From positions 1-38,323 of the forward strand of contig CADABQ010000023.1 of assembly GCA_902786205.1 (NCBI GenBank): a stretch of 38,323 nt of DNA, written 5' to 3'. The DNA comes from an uncultured Lachnospiraceae bacterium (GTDB lineage: Bacteria > Bacillota > Clostridia > Lachnospirales > Lachnospiraceae). A model generated the notes under the pieces. It had not been told where the DNA came from and ran no database searches. It was given only the letters and a program-made list of their open reading frames with translations. Shown here piece by piece: positions 29,974 to 38,275 of this stretch (the stretch's first letter is position 1; every line of letters starts with the position of its first letter). A program made the translations under genes and the position numbers.

Positions 29974-31101
29974 ATGTACGAAATCATGACACCTGGACCT
30001 ACACAGGTCGCAGAAAATGTAAGACTGGCAAGAAGTGAAGCTTGTACAAACCCTGATTTGGACAAGGAATTTTATGACTTTTATCGTAATACATGCAAAC
30101 TTTTCAGCAAACTCGTAAAAACAGAAAATGAAACGTTAATCTTAGGTGGCGAAGGTATTCTAGGTCTAGAAGCTGCCTGCGCATCCCTGACAGAGACGGG
30201 TGATCGTGTACTGGTTTTGGATAACGGCGTATTTGGAAAAGGATTCAAAGATTTTGTAACTATGTATGGTGGAACTCCTGTTTTGTATACAACAGACTAT
30301 CACCTTCCAATCGATGTGGATGCGTTAGACCAATATTTGCAAAAGGATTCAAATTTCAAATATGCCACTGTAGTACACTGTGACACACCAAGTGGTATGT
30401 GTAACCCAATCAAAGAGATTTGCAATTTACTGAAATCCTACGGTATTCTTACTGTTGTTGATTCTGTTTCTGCCATGTTTGGTGAAGAAATGGATGTAGA
30501 TGCATTCCAGATTGATATTTTATTGGGTGGTTCACAGAAGGTTATCTCTGCACCTCCAGGACTTACACTTGTAACCATGAGTGAGGATGCAAAGGCAGCA
30601 ATGAAAAATCGCAAAACTCCAATTGCTTCTTTTTATGCCAACCTTCTTACTTTTGAAAACTACTATGAAAATCAATGGTTTCCATATACAATGCCAATCA
30701 GCGACATAAAAGGACTGGCACAGGCATTAAAAAATATTGAACAGGATACGGATATTGTAGCTCGCCATCAAAACATTTCAAAACGTGTACGCTACGCTGT
30801 ACAAAAATGTGGGTTAGAGCTTTATCAAAAAGATGGCTTTTGCGGAACCGTAACCGTAATTAAAGTACCAGGTCAGGTAACCGCATCCGCTATTTTAGAG
30901 AAAATGCGCTTAGAACATCAGATTATGATTGCTGGTTCTTTTGATGTAATGGAAGGCCAGGTTCTTCGTATTGGACATATGGGAGAAAATTGTCGGGAAG
31001 ATAAAGTAAGACGTACACTAAACGCCTTGCAGCTTGTATTAACAGAATTAGGCGTAACACTTTCGGATGATTTAGAAACATGTTTCATGGAAAAGCAGTA
31101 A
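29974..31101 (+). CDS. Class V PLP-dependent aminotransferase (alanine-glyoxylate / pyridoxamine-pyruvate type)
   Basis: A 375-residue fold-type I enzyme. It starts with MTPGPTQVAENV, the family's N-terminal signature. GGEGILGLEAA contacts the PLP phosphate. VVDSVSAMFGEE carries the PLP-ring aspartate. The PLP-binding lysine is in GGSQKVISAPPG. The C-terminus has LRIGHMGENC, close to the R-I-G-(H/N)-M-G motif that binds the substrate carboxylate. The subgroup includes serine/alanine-glyoxylate aminotransferases and pyridoxamine-pyruvate aminotransferase; sequence alone does not decide. It shares an operon with an ECF S component and has GGAGG 7 bases before the ATG. Confidence 0.85.
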   Translation: MYEIMTPGPTQVAENVRLARSEACTNPDLDKEFYDFYRNTCKLFSKLVKTENETLILGGEGILGLEAACASLTETGDRVLVLDNGVFGKGFKDFVTMYGGTPVLYTTDYHLPIDVDALDQYLQKDSNFKYATVVHCDTPSGMCNPIKEICNLLKSYGILTVVDSVSAMFGEEMDVDAFQIDILLGGSQKVISAPPGLTLVTMSEDAKAAMKNRKTPIASFYANLLTFENYYENQWFPYTMPISDIKGLAQALKNIEQDTDIVARHQNISKRVRYAVQKCGLELYQKDGFCGTVTVIKVPGQVTASAILEKMRLEHQIMIAGSFDVMEGQVLRIGHMGENCREDKVRRTLNALQLVLTELGVTLSDDLETCFMEKQ

Positions 31102-31105
31102 ATGT

Positions 31106-31140
31106 AACAGGCGTGTCGCAAAACGGACACGCCTGTTTTA
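31106..31140 (+). terminator. Terminator of the S component-aminotransferase operon
   Basis: AACAGGCGTGTC-gcaaaacg-GACACGCCTGTT is a perfect 12-bp stem followed by TTAT. It also separates the converging ABC operon. Confidence 0.85.
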
Positions 31141-31143
31141 TCA

Positions 31144-31911
31144 TTACCACCCTAAATCCATGAGCCAAGTATTTAATCTTCTCTCTTTGTCTAATTCCTG
31201 CAATCCTTTCTCCTCAGGTGCCAGATATTCCCCTTTTATGGTTCCATCCACGATATATAACACTCTTTTACATTTTGCTGCCACCTTAACATCATGTGTA
31301 ACCATCATAATGGTAGTACCTTCTTGATTCAATCGAACCAATTCCTCCATCACTTCCGCAGAAGCCATTCGATTCAAAGCCCCTGTTGGTTCATCCGCAA
31401 ATAGTAATTTCGGATCGTTCATCATACTTCTGCATATACAAGCTCTTTGCAATTGTCCACCTGATACTTCATTAATGTCATTCTCTGCAACCTCTATAAT
31501 AGACAATTTCCGCATCAGTTCTTCTGCTCTTTGTATCTTTTCTTTTCTACTTTCGTTTCTCTTTTTGCTTTCTATAGCAGGCAAAACGATATTATCTAAG
31601 ATTGTTAAATTTTTCATCATGTACATCTGCTGAAAAATGAATCCCATATCGTCTAATCTGACATTTGCCAGCTCATTTGCTGTTAATTTTGTTATATCTT
31701 TCCCGTCAAATACAACTGTCCCACTTGTAGGTACATCCATTCCCGATACGGCATATAGCAACGTAGATTTTCCAGAACCAGAGGGTCCCATGATTGCTAC
31801 CATATCTCCTTCTTTTACTTGAAAGCATATATTTCTTAATACATTGTTCTGTCGTTTGTCTACTATATAAGTCTTACATAAATCCTTTACATCTAATATT
31901 ACATTTTCCAT
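31144..31911 (-). CDS. ABC transporter ATPase (MacB/BceA-like)
   Basis: A 255-residue ATPase. Walker A is GPSGSGKST, the Q-loop is FIFQQMYMM, the signature is VSGGQLQR, Walker B is LLFADEP, and the switch His is in VTHDVK. Together with FQVKEGDMVAIMG and VLRNI it matches the LolD/MacB/BceA group, which pairs with FtsX-type permeases. It lies 15 bases after the permease gene and is the last gene of the operon. Systems next to a two-component pair often handle antimicrobial peptides; that use is inferred. Confidence 0.92.
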   Translation of the reverse strand: MENVILDVKDLCKTYIVDKRQNNVLRNICFQVKEGDMVAIMGPSGSGKSTLLYAVSGMDVPTSGTVVFDGKDITKLTANELANVRLDDMGFIFQQMYMMKNLTILDNIVLPAIESKKRNESRKEKIQRAEELMRKLSIIEVAENDINEVSGGQLQRACICRSMMNDPKLLFADEPTGALNRMASAEVMEELVRLNQEGTTIMMVTHDVKVAAKCKRVLYIVDGTIKGEYLAPEEKGLQELDKERRLNTWLMDLGW

Positions 31912-31926
31912 TTTATTCTCTCCTAT

Positions 31927-34290
31927 CTATTCAACATTCACAAGCTCTCTACTACTGATTTTCTTTGTAAAAAGTGCAGCAATTGATGCTGAAATACCTG
32001 TAATCAACAAAACAATTCCAGGATATAACACTACTAACGAAAAAGGATTAAAATAATATTCCACATTTTCTGCTCCCATCATATGCCAGATTGGATTACA
32101 CCACAATTTTGTGACTGGTACTGTCAAAATAATCGCAGCTACTTCTGCTATTATCCCCACAAGCATAAATCGCTTAATCTGCCACTTAACAATGACACGA
32201 TCTTTAAAACCAATGGATTTTAAGAATGCAATCTGCCCTGCTTCATCTGCTATAAATGTTCTTTCCATTAGTACCGTTACTAAAATAACTACAAGACAGG
32301 TAATGCACAAAAGAAGTTTACTTACGGCCTCCATTGTTCCTACCACCCCGATACAATCAGAGCAATATTGTTCCGCATTCAGCACATCCTCCACATCATA
32401 CATCTTTTTTATCTTCTCTATCCTACTTGCAATCTCTTTTTTATTTGGATGATCCGCAAAATCAATTTGAAATGCCATCATTGCACTGGAATACTTCATA
32501 GACGTTGGTGCATCCTGATGAAGCCTTATCACCTTTCCTAATTGATTTAAGGTCTGAAAATATCCTACCACTATACACTCTCTTTTTTCTGTTCCATAAT
32601 CCATGGTTACCGTATCACCTATTTTCGCATGGATTTGCTTTGCAATCGTAGGCGTAATGGCGATTTCATCTGCGTTTTGTGGAGCAGAACCTTCTATGTA
32701 TTCATAGTCCGTCGTTTTCGTCTTTTTATTTTGTTGACATGTTATACCCGTAAACACCTTTCCATTCGATTCAAAATTATATTTATACCAAACCTCCATG
32801 CTGACTTTTCCTGCCATCCCATGCTCCTTTAAGTCACTCTCAATCCTTTTTATCTCCTGCGCTAAACCAGTATCTCCTCCCCGACCTATAAAATCCATTT
32901 TCATTAACTTTGCATCTGTTATATAAACATCCGATTCCTTTCCAAACGTTGTAATAAGATTTTTACTTTTCATGGTATCTGTCACAAGCACAACTCCAAG
33001 TACAAAAATAGAACATAGAAAAAAGGATGCGATAATCGTAGCAAATCTTTTAGGTGAACTGCATATGTCATTCATTGCCATATACATAGAAACATTCGTA
33101 TGTGTTTTTCGTAAAGAACATCCTCTTTTTTTCTTATACCGTTCTCCCGTCTGTCCATTTCGGATCGCATCTACCGGGGTAGCCTTTTTTACTCGCCCTG
33201 TGCATAGATAGGTAAATGCAACCATCAATAAAATAACAGCAATCGCACCTATCACATTTAACAGACTTCCCTTGTCATTTCCCAGTACCATTTTTTTCGA
33301 AACGGAACGAATCAACATATTTCCGAAAGGGAAACTAATCAGTAACCCTATACTTCCACCAACAACTGCCATAGCAAAATATTTGACTACATAAAGTCCC
33401 CTGATTTTTCTATCCTTAATACCAATTGCCTTCATCACACCAATTTCTCTAAATTCCTCATTAATGGAAAATGTTATGACAAATTTTAACAAAACAAACG
33501 ATACAATGATCAAACATACACTTAATACCAATACAACCATGGCAACAATCATTTCCATTACATAACAAAGTTTTATGGTCGAACGTGTTCCATCAAATAA
33601 TAGATTGGAAGCCCCTGATAATTCAGCTGAAAGAGCATCTACCTGATCCGAATCAATATAAAAAATGTAACCACTCTTCTCCGCCAGGCTTTTATCCTGC
33701 GCAAATATTTGATAATCTTCCTCGTTTAACAATAATCTGATATTTCCCATCATCTCTGACCCCAGTAAGGCATCTTTTATCTCACCAGCGATACGGAATG
33801 CTTTCGATGTATTTCCCAATGTAACCTGCATATTATCTCCGATTTTCAAACCATTCTTTTTCAAAAATCCAGCCGTTACATAAATATCTCCTTTCCTTAC
33901 TTTCGTAAGTATACTGTTGTCTGTCTGAAAATATCGAATTCCTTTATTATCAATAGACTGCATCATCACTGCATTATTCTTCATATCAATATGTTTCTTA
34001 TGCAGTGTTAAGTTATCCTTAGATGCCCAATATCCCTTCTCTACCCTATAACTTTTCACATTGGAGGATTGGTCTAATATTTTCCTCACACCTCCATCTC
34101 CCCCTTGAGTAATCACCATATAATCTCCAATTCCTGCTTTGTCCAAAAAATAATCGGTTCCATTCATAACCGTTATAACATTACTTAATCCACTGGATAC
34201 AAAAGTTGCAGCAAGAATTGTAAATAGCAGCAAAATAATATTCATTGTCTTTTTTCGTTTTACATCTCGTTTTAAAATATCTAAATACAT
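31927..34290 (-). CDS. FtsX-type ABC transporter permease with two external domains
   Basis: A 787-residue permease with a duplicated plan. TM1 is at about 15-37, a first external domain at about 40-240, and three helices at about 250-360 with FtsX motifs (FREIGVMKAIGIKDRKI). A second TM1-like helix (RFATIIASFFLCSIFVLGVV, about 415-440), a second external domain, and three helices near the end follow, containing QIAFLKSIGFKDRVI. Two large external domains differ from BceB, which has only one. This is closer to the MacB-like double-FtsX permeases. AAGGAGG precedes the ATG. A MITE-like element occupies most of its leader. Confidence 0.87.
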   Translation of the reverse strand: MYLDILKRDVKRKKTMNIILLLFTILAATFVSSGLSNVITVMNGTDYFLDKAGIGDYMVITQGGDGGVRKILDQSSNVKSYRVEKGYWASKDNLTLHKKHIDMKNNAVMMQSIDNKGIRYFQTDNSILTKVRKGDIYVTAGFLKKNGLKIGDNMQVTLGNTSKAFRIAGEIKDALLGSEMMGNIRLLLNEEDYQIFAQDKSLAEKSGYIFYIDSDQVDALSAELSGASNLLFDGTRSTIKLCYVMEMIVAMVVLVLSVCLIIVSFVLLKFVITFSINEEFREIGVMKAIGIKDRKIRGLYVVKYFAMAVVGGSIGLLISFPFGNMLIRSVSKKMVLGNDKGSLLNVIGAIAVILLMVAFTYLCTGRVKKATPVDAIRNGQTGERYKKKRGCSLRKTHTNVSMYMAMNDICSSPKRFATIIASFFLCSIFVLGVVLVTDTMKSKNLITTFGKESDVYITDAKLMKMDFIGRGGDTGLAQEIKRIESDLKEHGMAGKVSMEVWYKYNFESNGKVFTGITCQQNKKTKTTDYEYIEGSAPQNADEIAITPTIAKQIHAKIGDTVTMDYGTEKRECIVVGYFQTLNQLGKVIRLHQDAPTSMKYSSAMMAFQIDFADHPNKKEIASRIEKIKKMYDVEDVLNAEQYCSDCIGVVGTMEAVSKLLLCITCLVVILVTVLMERTFIADEAGQIAFLKSIGFKDRVIVKWQIKRFMLVGIIAEVAAIILTVPVTKLWCNPIWHMMGAENVEYYFNPFSLVVLYPGIVLLITGISASIAALFTKKISSRELVNVE

Positions 34291-34314
34291 AGGTTTCCTC
34301 CTTTATTTTTCTAT

Positions 34315-34438
34315 ATACGCTCAGAGTCTCTTTGTTCCTATTTTGGCGAAATAATTTTTGTCAGACATGCACAAATTGGTGTGTATCTGCCGGAAAATCA
34401 GCCGCAAAGGTAGGTGAAAGGGAGATTCCAAGAGTACC
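34315..34438. repeat. Diverged relative of the MITE-like hairpin
   Basis: Read on the minus strand, it starts GTACTCTTGGAATCTCC and continues in register with the 19.07-kb element for about 50 bp with some 10 changes. Its other end, AGACTCTGAGCGTA, matches AGACTCCGAGAGTA. The middle is longer. It begins about 25 bp upstream of the permease start, inside the gap between the kinase terminator and the permease. Confidence 0.55.
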
Positions 34439-34510
34439 TTTGTATCTCCACTATACCTTGGAAATTATTAATTAATCCTTAAACCGATTTTATTTTTTCC
34501 TCTATAACGA

Positions 34511-34546
34511 AAAAATGTAGTATGTTTGTTACCATACTACATTTTT
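34511..34546 (-). terminator. Terminator at the end of the sensor kinase gene
   Basis: AAAAATGTAGTATG (34511-34524) and CATACTACATTTTT (34533-34546) form a perfect 14-bp stem. The kinase stop codon (34537-34539) lies within the stem, and A/T runs flank both sides. It separates the two-component pair from the ABC operon, which must then have its own promoter or depend on readthrough. Confidence 0.8.
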
Positions 34547-35760
34547 CGCAACACAATCGTTATCAAAAACCTATCTTCTATTATCCGAGCAAATATTTCT
34601 CCATCCATCTTATGTAATATTTCTTTGCAGATGTAAAGACCAAGACCACTCCCTTTTACTTTTTCACTATTACTACCTCGATAGAAGGAATCAAATACAT
34701 GCGTGATTTCGTCTTCTTTCAAACTACATCCTGTATTTTCCACCGTAATCAATTTACAGTTTTCTTCCTCCTGAAAGGAAATATGAATCTCCTTTCCATC
34801 CCCATATTTTATCGCATTTTCCATCACATTTTGCATGACTTCTACTGCTCGATTTACATCTCCATAAAGCAGACAGTCCTGGATTTTATCTACCAAAAAC
34901 ACAGTATGTAATTGTTCCGTTTTTTCCTTATAATACTTTGTTATGCTCCCTACTAGCGCAGATAAATAAAACTCCTGATTGCTAACTTTCAAATTTAAAA
35001 ATTCTTCTCTGGATGCATCTGCTATTTCATTTATATATTTCTTAATCTCCTCCGCATTTTTTTCAATGCCAAAAACAGCCTCCTGTTTTTTCTCCTCGCT
35101 GTCATATAAATTCTGCGAAAGTGCCTTTGCATACAAATCAATAGCAGACAAGGGTGTTTTTATGTCATGGGATAAGGACAACAATAACGTCTTTTTCTCT
35201 CTTACAAGCTCCAATTCCCTTATTTTATCCTGCTCTAATTTTTCCCTGAGCATATCCAATCCCCAAAGAAATTGTCCAAAAAATTTACTTTTCTCCGCTT
35301 TTAATGGCATAGATAAATTTCCTTTTGTCAATTCAAAAACTAGATGATTCATGATATGAAAGGGTTGTATGATTTTTCTTCCAATCAGCCAAAGCATACA
35401 AATGCTCCCTAAAAAAATAATACCAGAAATCCAAGCATTCATCCGTATTCCTTTTGCACTATTTTTCACCTGATATTCAACTCGATATAGTCCTCCATTT
35501 ATCTCCTCTACTGTATAGGCATTGCCGCAACGCTGTTTGGGATCAAATTTAGATATTGCCAAAATAGTTTTGTATTGTCCCAAATCTATCTCTTCTGCGT
35601 TTTTCCCCGCCTTCATTTCTTTCACGGCTCTTTGTATATCTACCCGATAACTTTTCTCCTGATTTTCTTTCCATGCTTTTCGAAGCATTCCATTACATCC
35701 GATAATCAGAATAATCTCCACCAAAAGAAAAACGATAACAAATTTTCTATAATTATTCAA
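34537..35760 (-). CDS. Sensor histidine kinase next to an ABC transporter
   Basis: A 407-residue kinase. Two membrane helices (about 8-25 and 108-127) enclose an external domain of some 80 residues. A HAMP-like segment and coiled coil (about 130-190) lead to HisKA with LSLSHDIKTPLSAIDLYAKA (H198), then VMENAIKYG and GSGLGLYICKEIL in the ATPase domain. The start is a TTG at 35760, overlapping the regulator's stop by 8 bases, which means tight coupling. Its loop is larger than in BceS-type kinases, which have almost none. The last codons are part of the terminator stem. Confidence 0.9.
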   Translation of the reverse strand: MNNYRKFVIVFLLVEIILIIGCNGMLRKAWKENQEKSYRVDIQRAVKEMKAGKNAEEIDLGQYKTILAISKFDPKQRCGNAYTVEEINGGLYRVEYQVKNSAKGIRMNAWISGIIFLGSICMLWLIGRKIIQPFHIMNHLVFELTKGNLSMPLKAEKSKFFGQFLWGLDMLREKLEQDKIRELELVREKKTLLLSLSHDIKTPLSAIDLYAKALSQNLYDSEEKKQEAVFGIEKNAEEIKKYINEIADASREEFLNLKVSNQEFYLSALVGSITKYYKEKTEQLHTVFLVDKIQDCLLYGDVNRAVEVMQNVMENAIKYGDGKEIHISFQEEENCKLITVENTGCSLKEDEITHVFDSFYRGSNSEKVKGSGLGLYICKEILHKMDGEIFARIIEDRFLITIVLRKM

Positions 35761-36415
35761 ACCGATATCCTACTCCCCATTCTGTAATAATGTGCTTTGG
35801 ATGCTTTGAATCCAGCTCTATCTTTTGTCGTAACCATTTGATATGAACCGTCAATGTTTGCAACTCTGATTCGCTATCACTTCCCCATACAGAATTAAAA
35901 AGATATTCTTTCTTCAATGTAACTCCTTTATTTTCAATCAATAACTTTAATAATTCAAATTCTTTTATTGTAATAGCGACCTCTTTTTCGTCCACATACA
36001 GACGATGATTCACTATATCTAACTTTATATTTTCCTCCGTAATCTCATCCACCGCATATTTTCGCTTAAAAACACCTTTGATTTTGGCAAGTAATATATC
36101 AATATCATAAGGTTTTTCTATGTAATCATCCGCTCCCAAATTTAGCCCCTTCAGCTTATCCTCTTTCGCTGTCTTTGCACTGGCAATCAAGATATGTGCA
36201 TTGGAACTTTCTCTTATTTTGCTGCAAACCGAAAAACCATCCATGCCTGGAAGCATAAGGTCCAAAATAATCAATTTCGCACCATACCGCTCAAACAACT
36301 CCAGTGCCTTTTCCCCATTTTCAGCAATGCTGACTACATAATTTTCCTTGCGAAGAAAATCACTTAAAAGAGTACCTATTTCCTTGTTATCCTCAACAAT
36401 TATAATATCTAACAT
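35753..36415 (-). CDS. OmpR/PhoB-family response regulator of the ABC-linked system
   Basis: A 220-residue regulator. The receiver has IIIVEDN (E8/D9), phosphorylated D52 in ILDLMLPG, S in ASAKT and K in IEKPYD. The winged helix has AITIKEFELLKLLIENKG, LTVHIKWLRQKIE and the end WGVGYRFE. The ATG at 36415 gives the usual short lead into the first strand and has an AGG 8 bases upstream; an ATG 8 codons earlier at 36439 is possible. Likely targets are its own promoter and that of the permease-ATPase pair. The upstream gap 36440-36597 has an AAGTTCC / GGAACTT inverted repeat (36451-36500). Confidence 0.92.
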   Translation of the reverse strand: MLDIIIVEDNKEIGTLLSDFLRKENYVVSIAENGEKALELFERYGAKLIILDLMLPGMDGFSVCSKIRESSNAHILIASAKTAKEDKLKGLNLGADDYIEKPYDIDILLAKIKGVFKRKYAVDEITEENIKLDIVNHRLYVDEKEVAITIKEFELLKLLIENKGVTLKKEYLFNSVWGSDSESELQTLTVHIKWLRQKIELDSKHPKHIITEWGVGYRFE

Positions 36416-36597
36416 ACTTTTTACCTGTAAACCTTCCATTTTTCCTAAAGAAGTTCCAGAGTGTTCCCAATTGTAAAATTAATTATCCCCTAGGGAACTT
36501 TGCCCTGAAATACAGAATTTTCCAGCAAACATTTTGTATATGAAATATCACTCTTAATATTCCATCACTACCTGTATTCCTCTCTAACACATTTTAA

Positions 36598-37050
36598 CTA
36601 ATAATGTACATACATTCTAGTCATTTCTGGCTCATCATCTCCCTGCACCATACATAAAAATTTCCAACCGTATCTTTCATAAAAACCTGTATGATCTGTA
36701 ACAAGATACAATGGCGTTATTTCCTTATTTTTCATTTCATTTACAACCATATCAAGTAGCTTTCCTGCTATACCTTTACCGCGATGTTCTTCCTCTGTAT
36801 ATACGGCACATACATTGGGTGTAAGGTCTTTCCTGTCATGAAAGTCATTCTCAATAACACCCATCCCTGCAACTATTTTATCACCATATAAACATAAGAA
36901 CCATCCATACTCTGTATCCTTGTTAAGATACGCTTCCATACATTCTAAGTAAGCTTCCTTTGGTATTCCCCATTTAGAGCTAAACCAACTAGCTGCTGCC
37001 TCTTTTAGCTCTGGTTGTTCCATCAATGTAATATATTTATAATTTTTCAT
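36598..37050 (-). CDS. GNAT-family N-acetyltransferase
   Basis: A 150-residue acetyltransferase. Motif A is NVCAVYTEEEHRGKGIAGKL, with the acetyl-CoA loop HRGKGIAGKLL. DHTGFYERYGWKFL is the typical C-terminal element. The start MKNYKYITLMEQPELKEAAA and the C-terminal EPEMTRMYVHY resemble small GNATs of unknown substrate common in Clostridia. It is apparently a single gene. Confidence 0.88.
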   Translation of the reverse strand: MKNYKYITLMEQPELKEAAASWFSSKWGIPKEAYLECMEAYLNKDTEYGWFLCLYGDKIVAGMGVIENDFHDRKDLTPNVCAVYTEEEHRGKGIAGKLLDMVVNEMKNKEITPLYLVTDHTGFYERYGWKFLCMVQGDDEPEMTRMYVHY

Positions 37051-37152
37051 TTTATTTCTTCCCCTATTTCAGCATTATTTTGTCTCAAAGGCAACATTGT
37101 TACCATACAGTTACCGCAACAGTTACACACTTTTACATTTCAAATCTTTGTA

Positions 37153-37431
37153 TTAATCATTCAATTCCGATTTCCTTATACCTCGAATAATTCTCTTAAT
37201 ACTTTTTTCAGACAATGCATAATCATTAGCAAGTTCGTCTATACTTGCTCCTTCTTTATATTCAATATATATCTGAACATTTCTTTTATGCAAATATTCT
37301 TTTGTGTCTGTCTGGCTTCCCCATGACTTTTTACCAACGCTTGGTATATAGATTGCTTTTCCACTAACATATTGCTGAATAGTATCAATTAATTCCCTTG
37401 GCAGAACTTTTTCTGCATTTATATAGCTCAT
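37153..37431 (-). CDS. CD3324 family HTH protein
   Basis: A 92-residue DNA-binding protein. MSYINAEKVLPRELIDTIQQ and GKAIYIPSV are the family's N-terminal marks. A C-terminal helix-turn-helix follows, ASIDELANDYALSEKSIKRI. It belongs to the CD3324 family, related to Mor-type regulators; its targets are unknown. TAGGAGG lies 6 bases before the ATG. A perfect 10-bp inverted repeat 35 bp upstream may be its own operator. Confidence 0.85.
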   Translation of the reverse strand: MSYINAEKVLPRELIDTIQQYVSGKAIYIPSVGKKSWGSQTDTKEYLHKRNVQIYIEYKEGASIDELANDYALSEKSIKRIIRGIRKSELND

Positions 37432-37890
37432 CTTATCCTCCTAAATTATATATTTCTAGGATTCATCTGAGCTTAACTTATCAATTTTTATCTAAGCTCA
37501 GACTACTGAACCATAACATATCTATTGCACATATATTCTTTCTCCTTATTATTTATTTTCTACTACTATATTTAACATATACTTTTCCCCAAAGCAAGTA
37601 CCATCTTTAATTAGAAGCAAACTTGTTCCGCACAAAATTATACACCAAAAAACATCTATCCTAACCAAATTGGACGATACATACACGAACAGCCTATATT
37701 CAAACCATCAAGATTTCTACTCTCAACTTCTATCAGATTACTGTATTTTCATATTCATATGCTCTATTAAACAATTCTTACATAAGCAATCATCATGACA
37801 ATCAATAAAATCACTACGCCCAAAACATTCATATTTTTGCAAATGGAGTTTGACCAAATAAATTCACATACTTAAAATTAGATACTATCA
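37432..37890. other. 459-bp gap without a convincing gene
   Basis: The gap is very AT-rich. It holds the inverted repeat at 37466-37502. On the minus strand, 37738-37857 is open for 39 codons from a TTG without a ribosome binding site; the peptide is Cys-rich (YECFGRSDFIDCHDDCLCKN) and may be the tail of a lost gene or a tiny zinc-binding protein. Another 52-codon open stretch to its left has no start signal. I assign no gene. Confidence 0.4.
37466..37502. promoter_or_regulatory. Inverted repeat upstream of the CD3324-family gene
   Basis: TCTGAGCTTA (37466-37475) and TAAGCTCAGA (37493-37502) are perfect 10-bp arms with a 17-bp centre, a spacing that suits a dimeric regulator. Confidence 0.5.
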
Positions 37891-38214
37891 TCATTCGTTT
37901 ACTTCTTCTATCAATCTTAAAATATCATTTTCAGACCATAGTTTATTTGGGAATATCGAAATATCCTCTTTATGCTTTCGTATAATTCTTATAGGCTCAA
38001 TTGAATTATCATAGACATGAAGAATATCACAAATATCTAAAAGATATTTTATGTTTTCCAAAGACTTATAGTATCTTTTAATTATTTTATCTTTATCTAC
38101 ATCATGTCCACCGGATGCTACGCGTGCCCTCACTCGTGCTAGATTAATATTAGGATTAACAGTAAGCACAAATATACATTTAATAAAATATCCTTCTTTT
38201 TTGGCCTTTTTCAA
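37891..38214 (-). CDS. Zeta-toxin-like kinase, C-terminal part only
   Basis: A 107-codon frame from a TTG. It contains CIFVLTVNPNINLARVRARV, ASGGHDVDKDKIIKRYYKSL and DILHVYDNS, the C-terminal half of zeta/UNG-kinase-like P-loop proteins, which phosphorylate nucleotide sugars. The N-terminal Walker A (GxxGxGKS/T) and the catalytic Asp region are absent. The frame stays open about 19 codons upstream (to 38272) with a plausible continuation (YSSLTLEIL), but it has no start codon there and then meets a stop. The gene is therefore 5'-truncated and almost certainly inactive. A perfect 12-bp hairpin (38226-38267) lies at the break. Confidence 0.6.
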   Translation of the reverse strand: MKKAKKEGYFIKCIFVLTVNPNINLARVRARVASGGHDVDKDKIIKRYYKSLENIKYLLDICDILHVYDNSIEPIRIIRKHKEDISIFPNKLWSENDILRLIEEVNE

Positions 38215-38225
38215 TATTTCTAATG

Positions 38226-38267
38226 TAAGCGATGAATAACACAGCGTATTGTATAATTCATCGCTTA
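38226..38267. repeat. 12-bp inverted repeat at the truncated end of the zeta-like gene
   Basis: TAAGCGATGAAT (38226-38237) and ATTCATCGCTTA (38256-38267) are perfect arms around 18 bases. It lies between the remnant and the gene ending at 38276. No T run follows, so it is a poor terminator and may mark a rearrangement end. Confidence 0.5.
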
Positions 38268-38275
38268 TGTTTTAA

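Noticed and set aside
37505..37535. A 9-codon frame (MCNRYVMVQ) with an AAGGAG site, as a leader peptide
   Set aside because: The start context is good, but the peptide is too short and has no regulatory codon run; it may be chance in AT-rich DNA.
37570..37725. A 52-codon minus-strand open stretch
   Set aside because: No start codon with a ribosome binding site and no recognisable motif; this length is expected by chance in such DNA.
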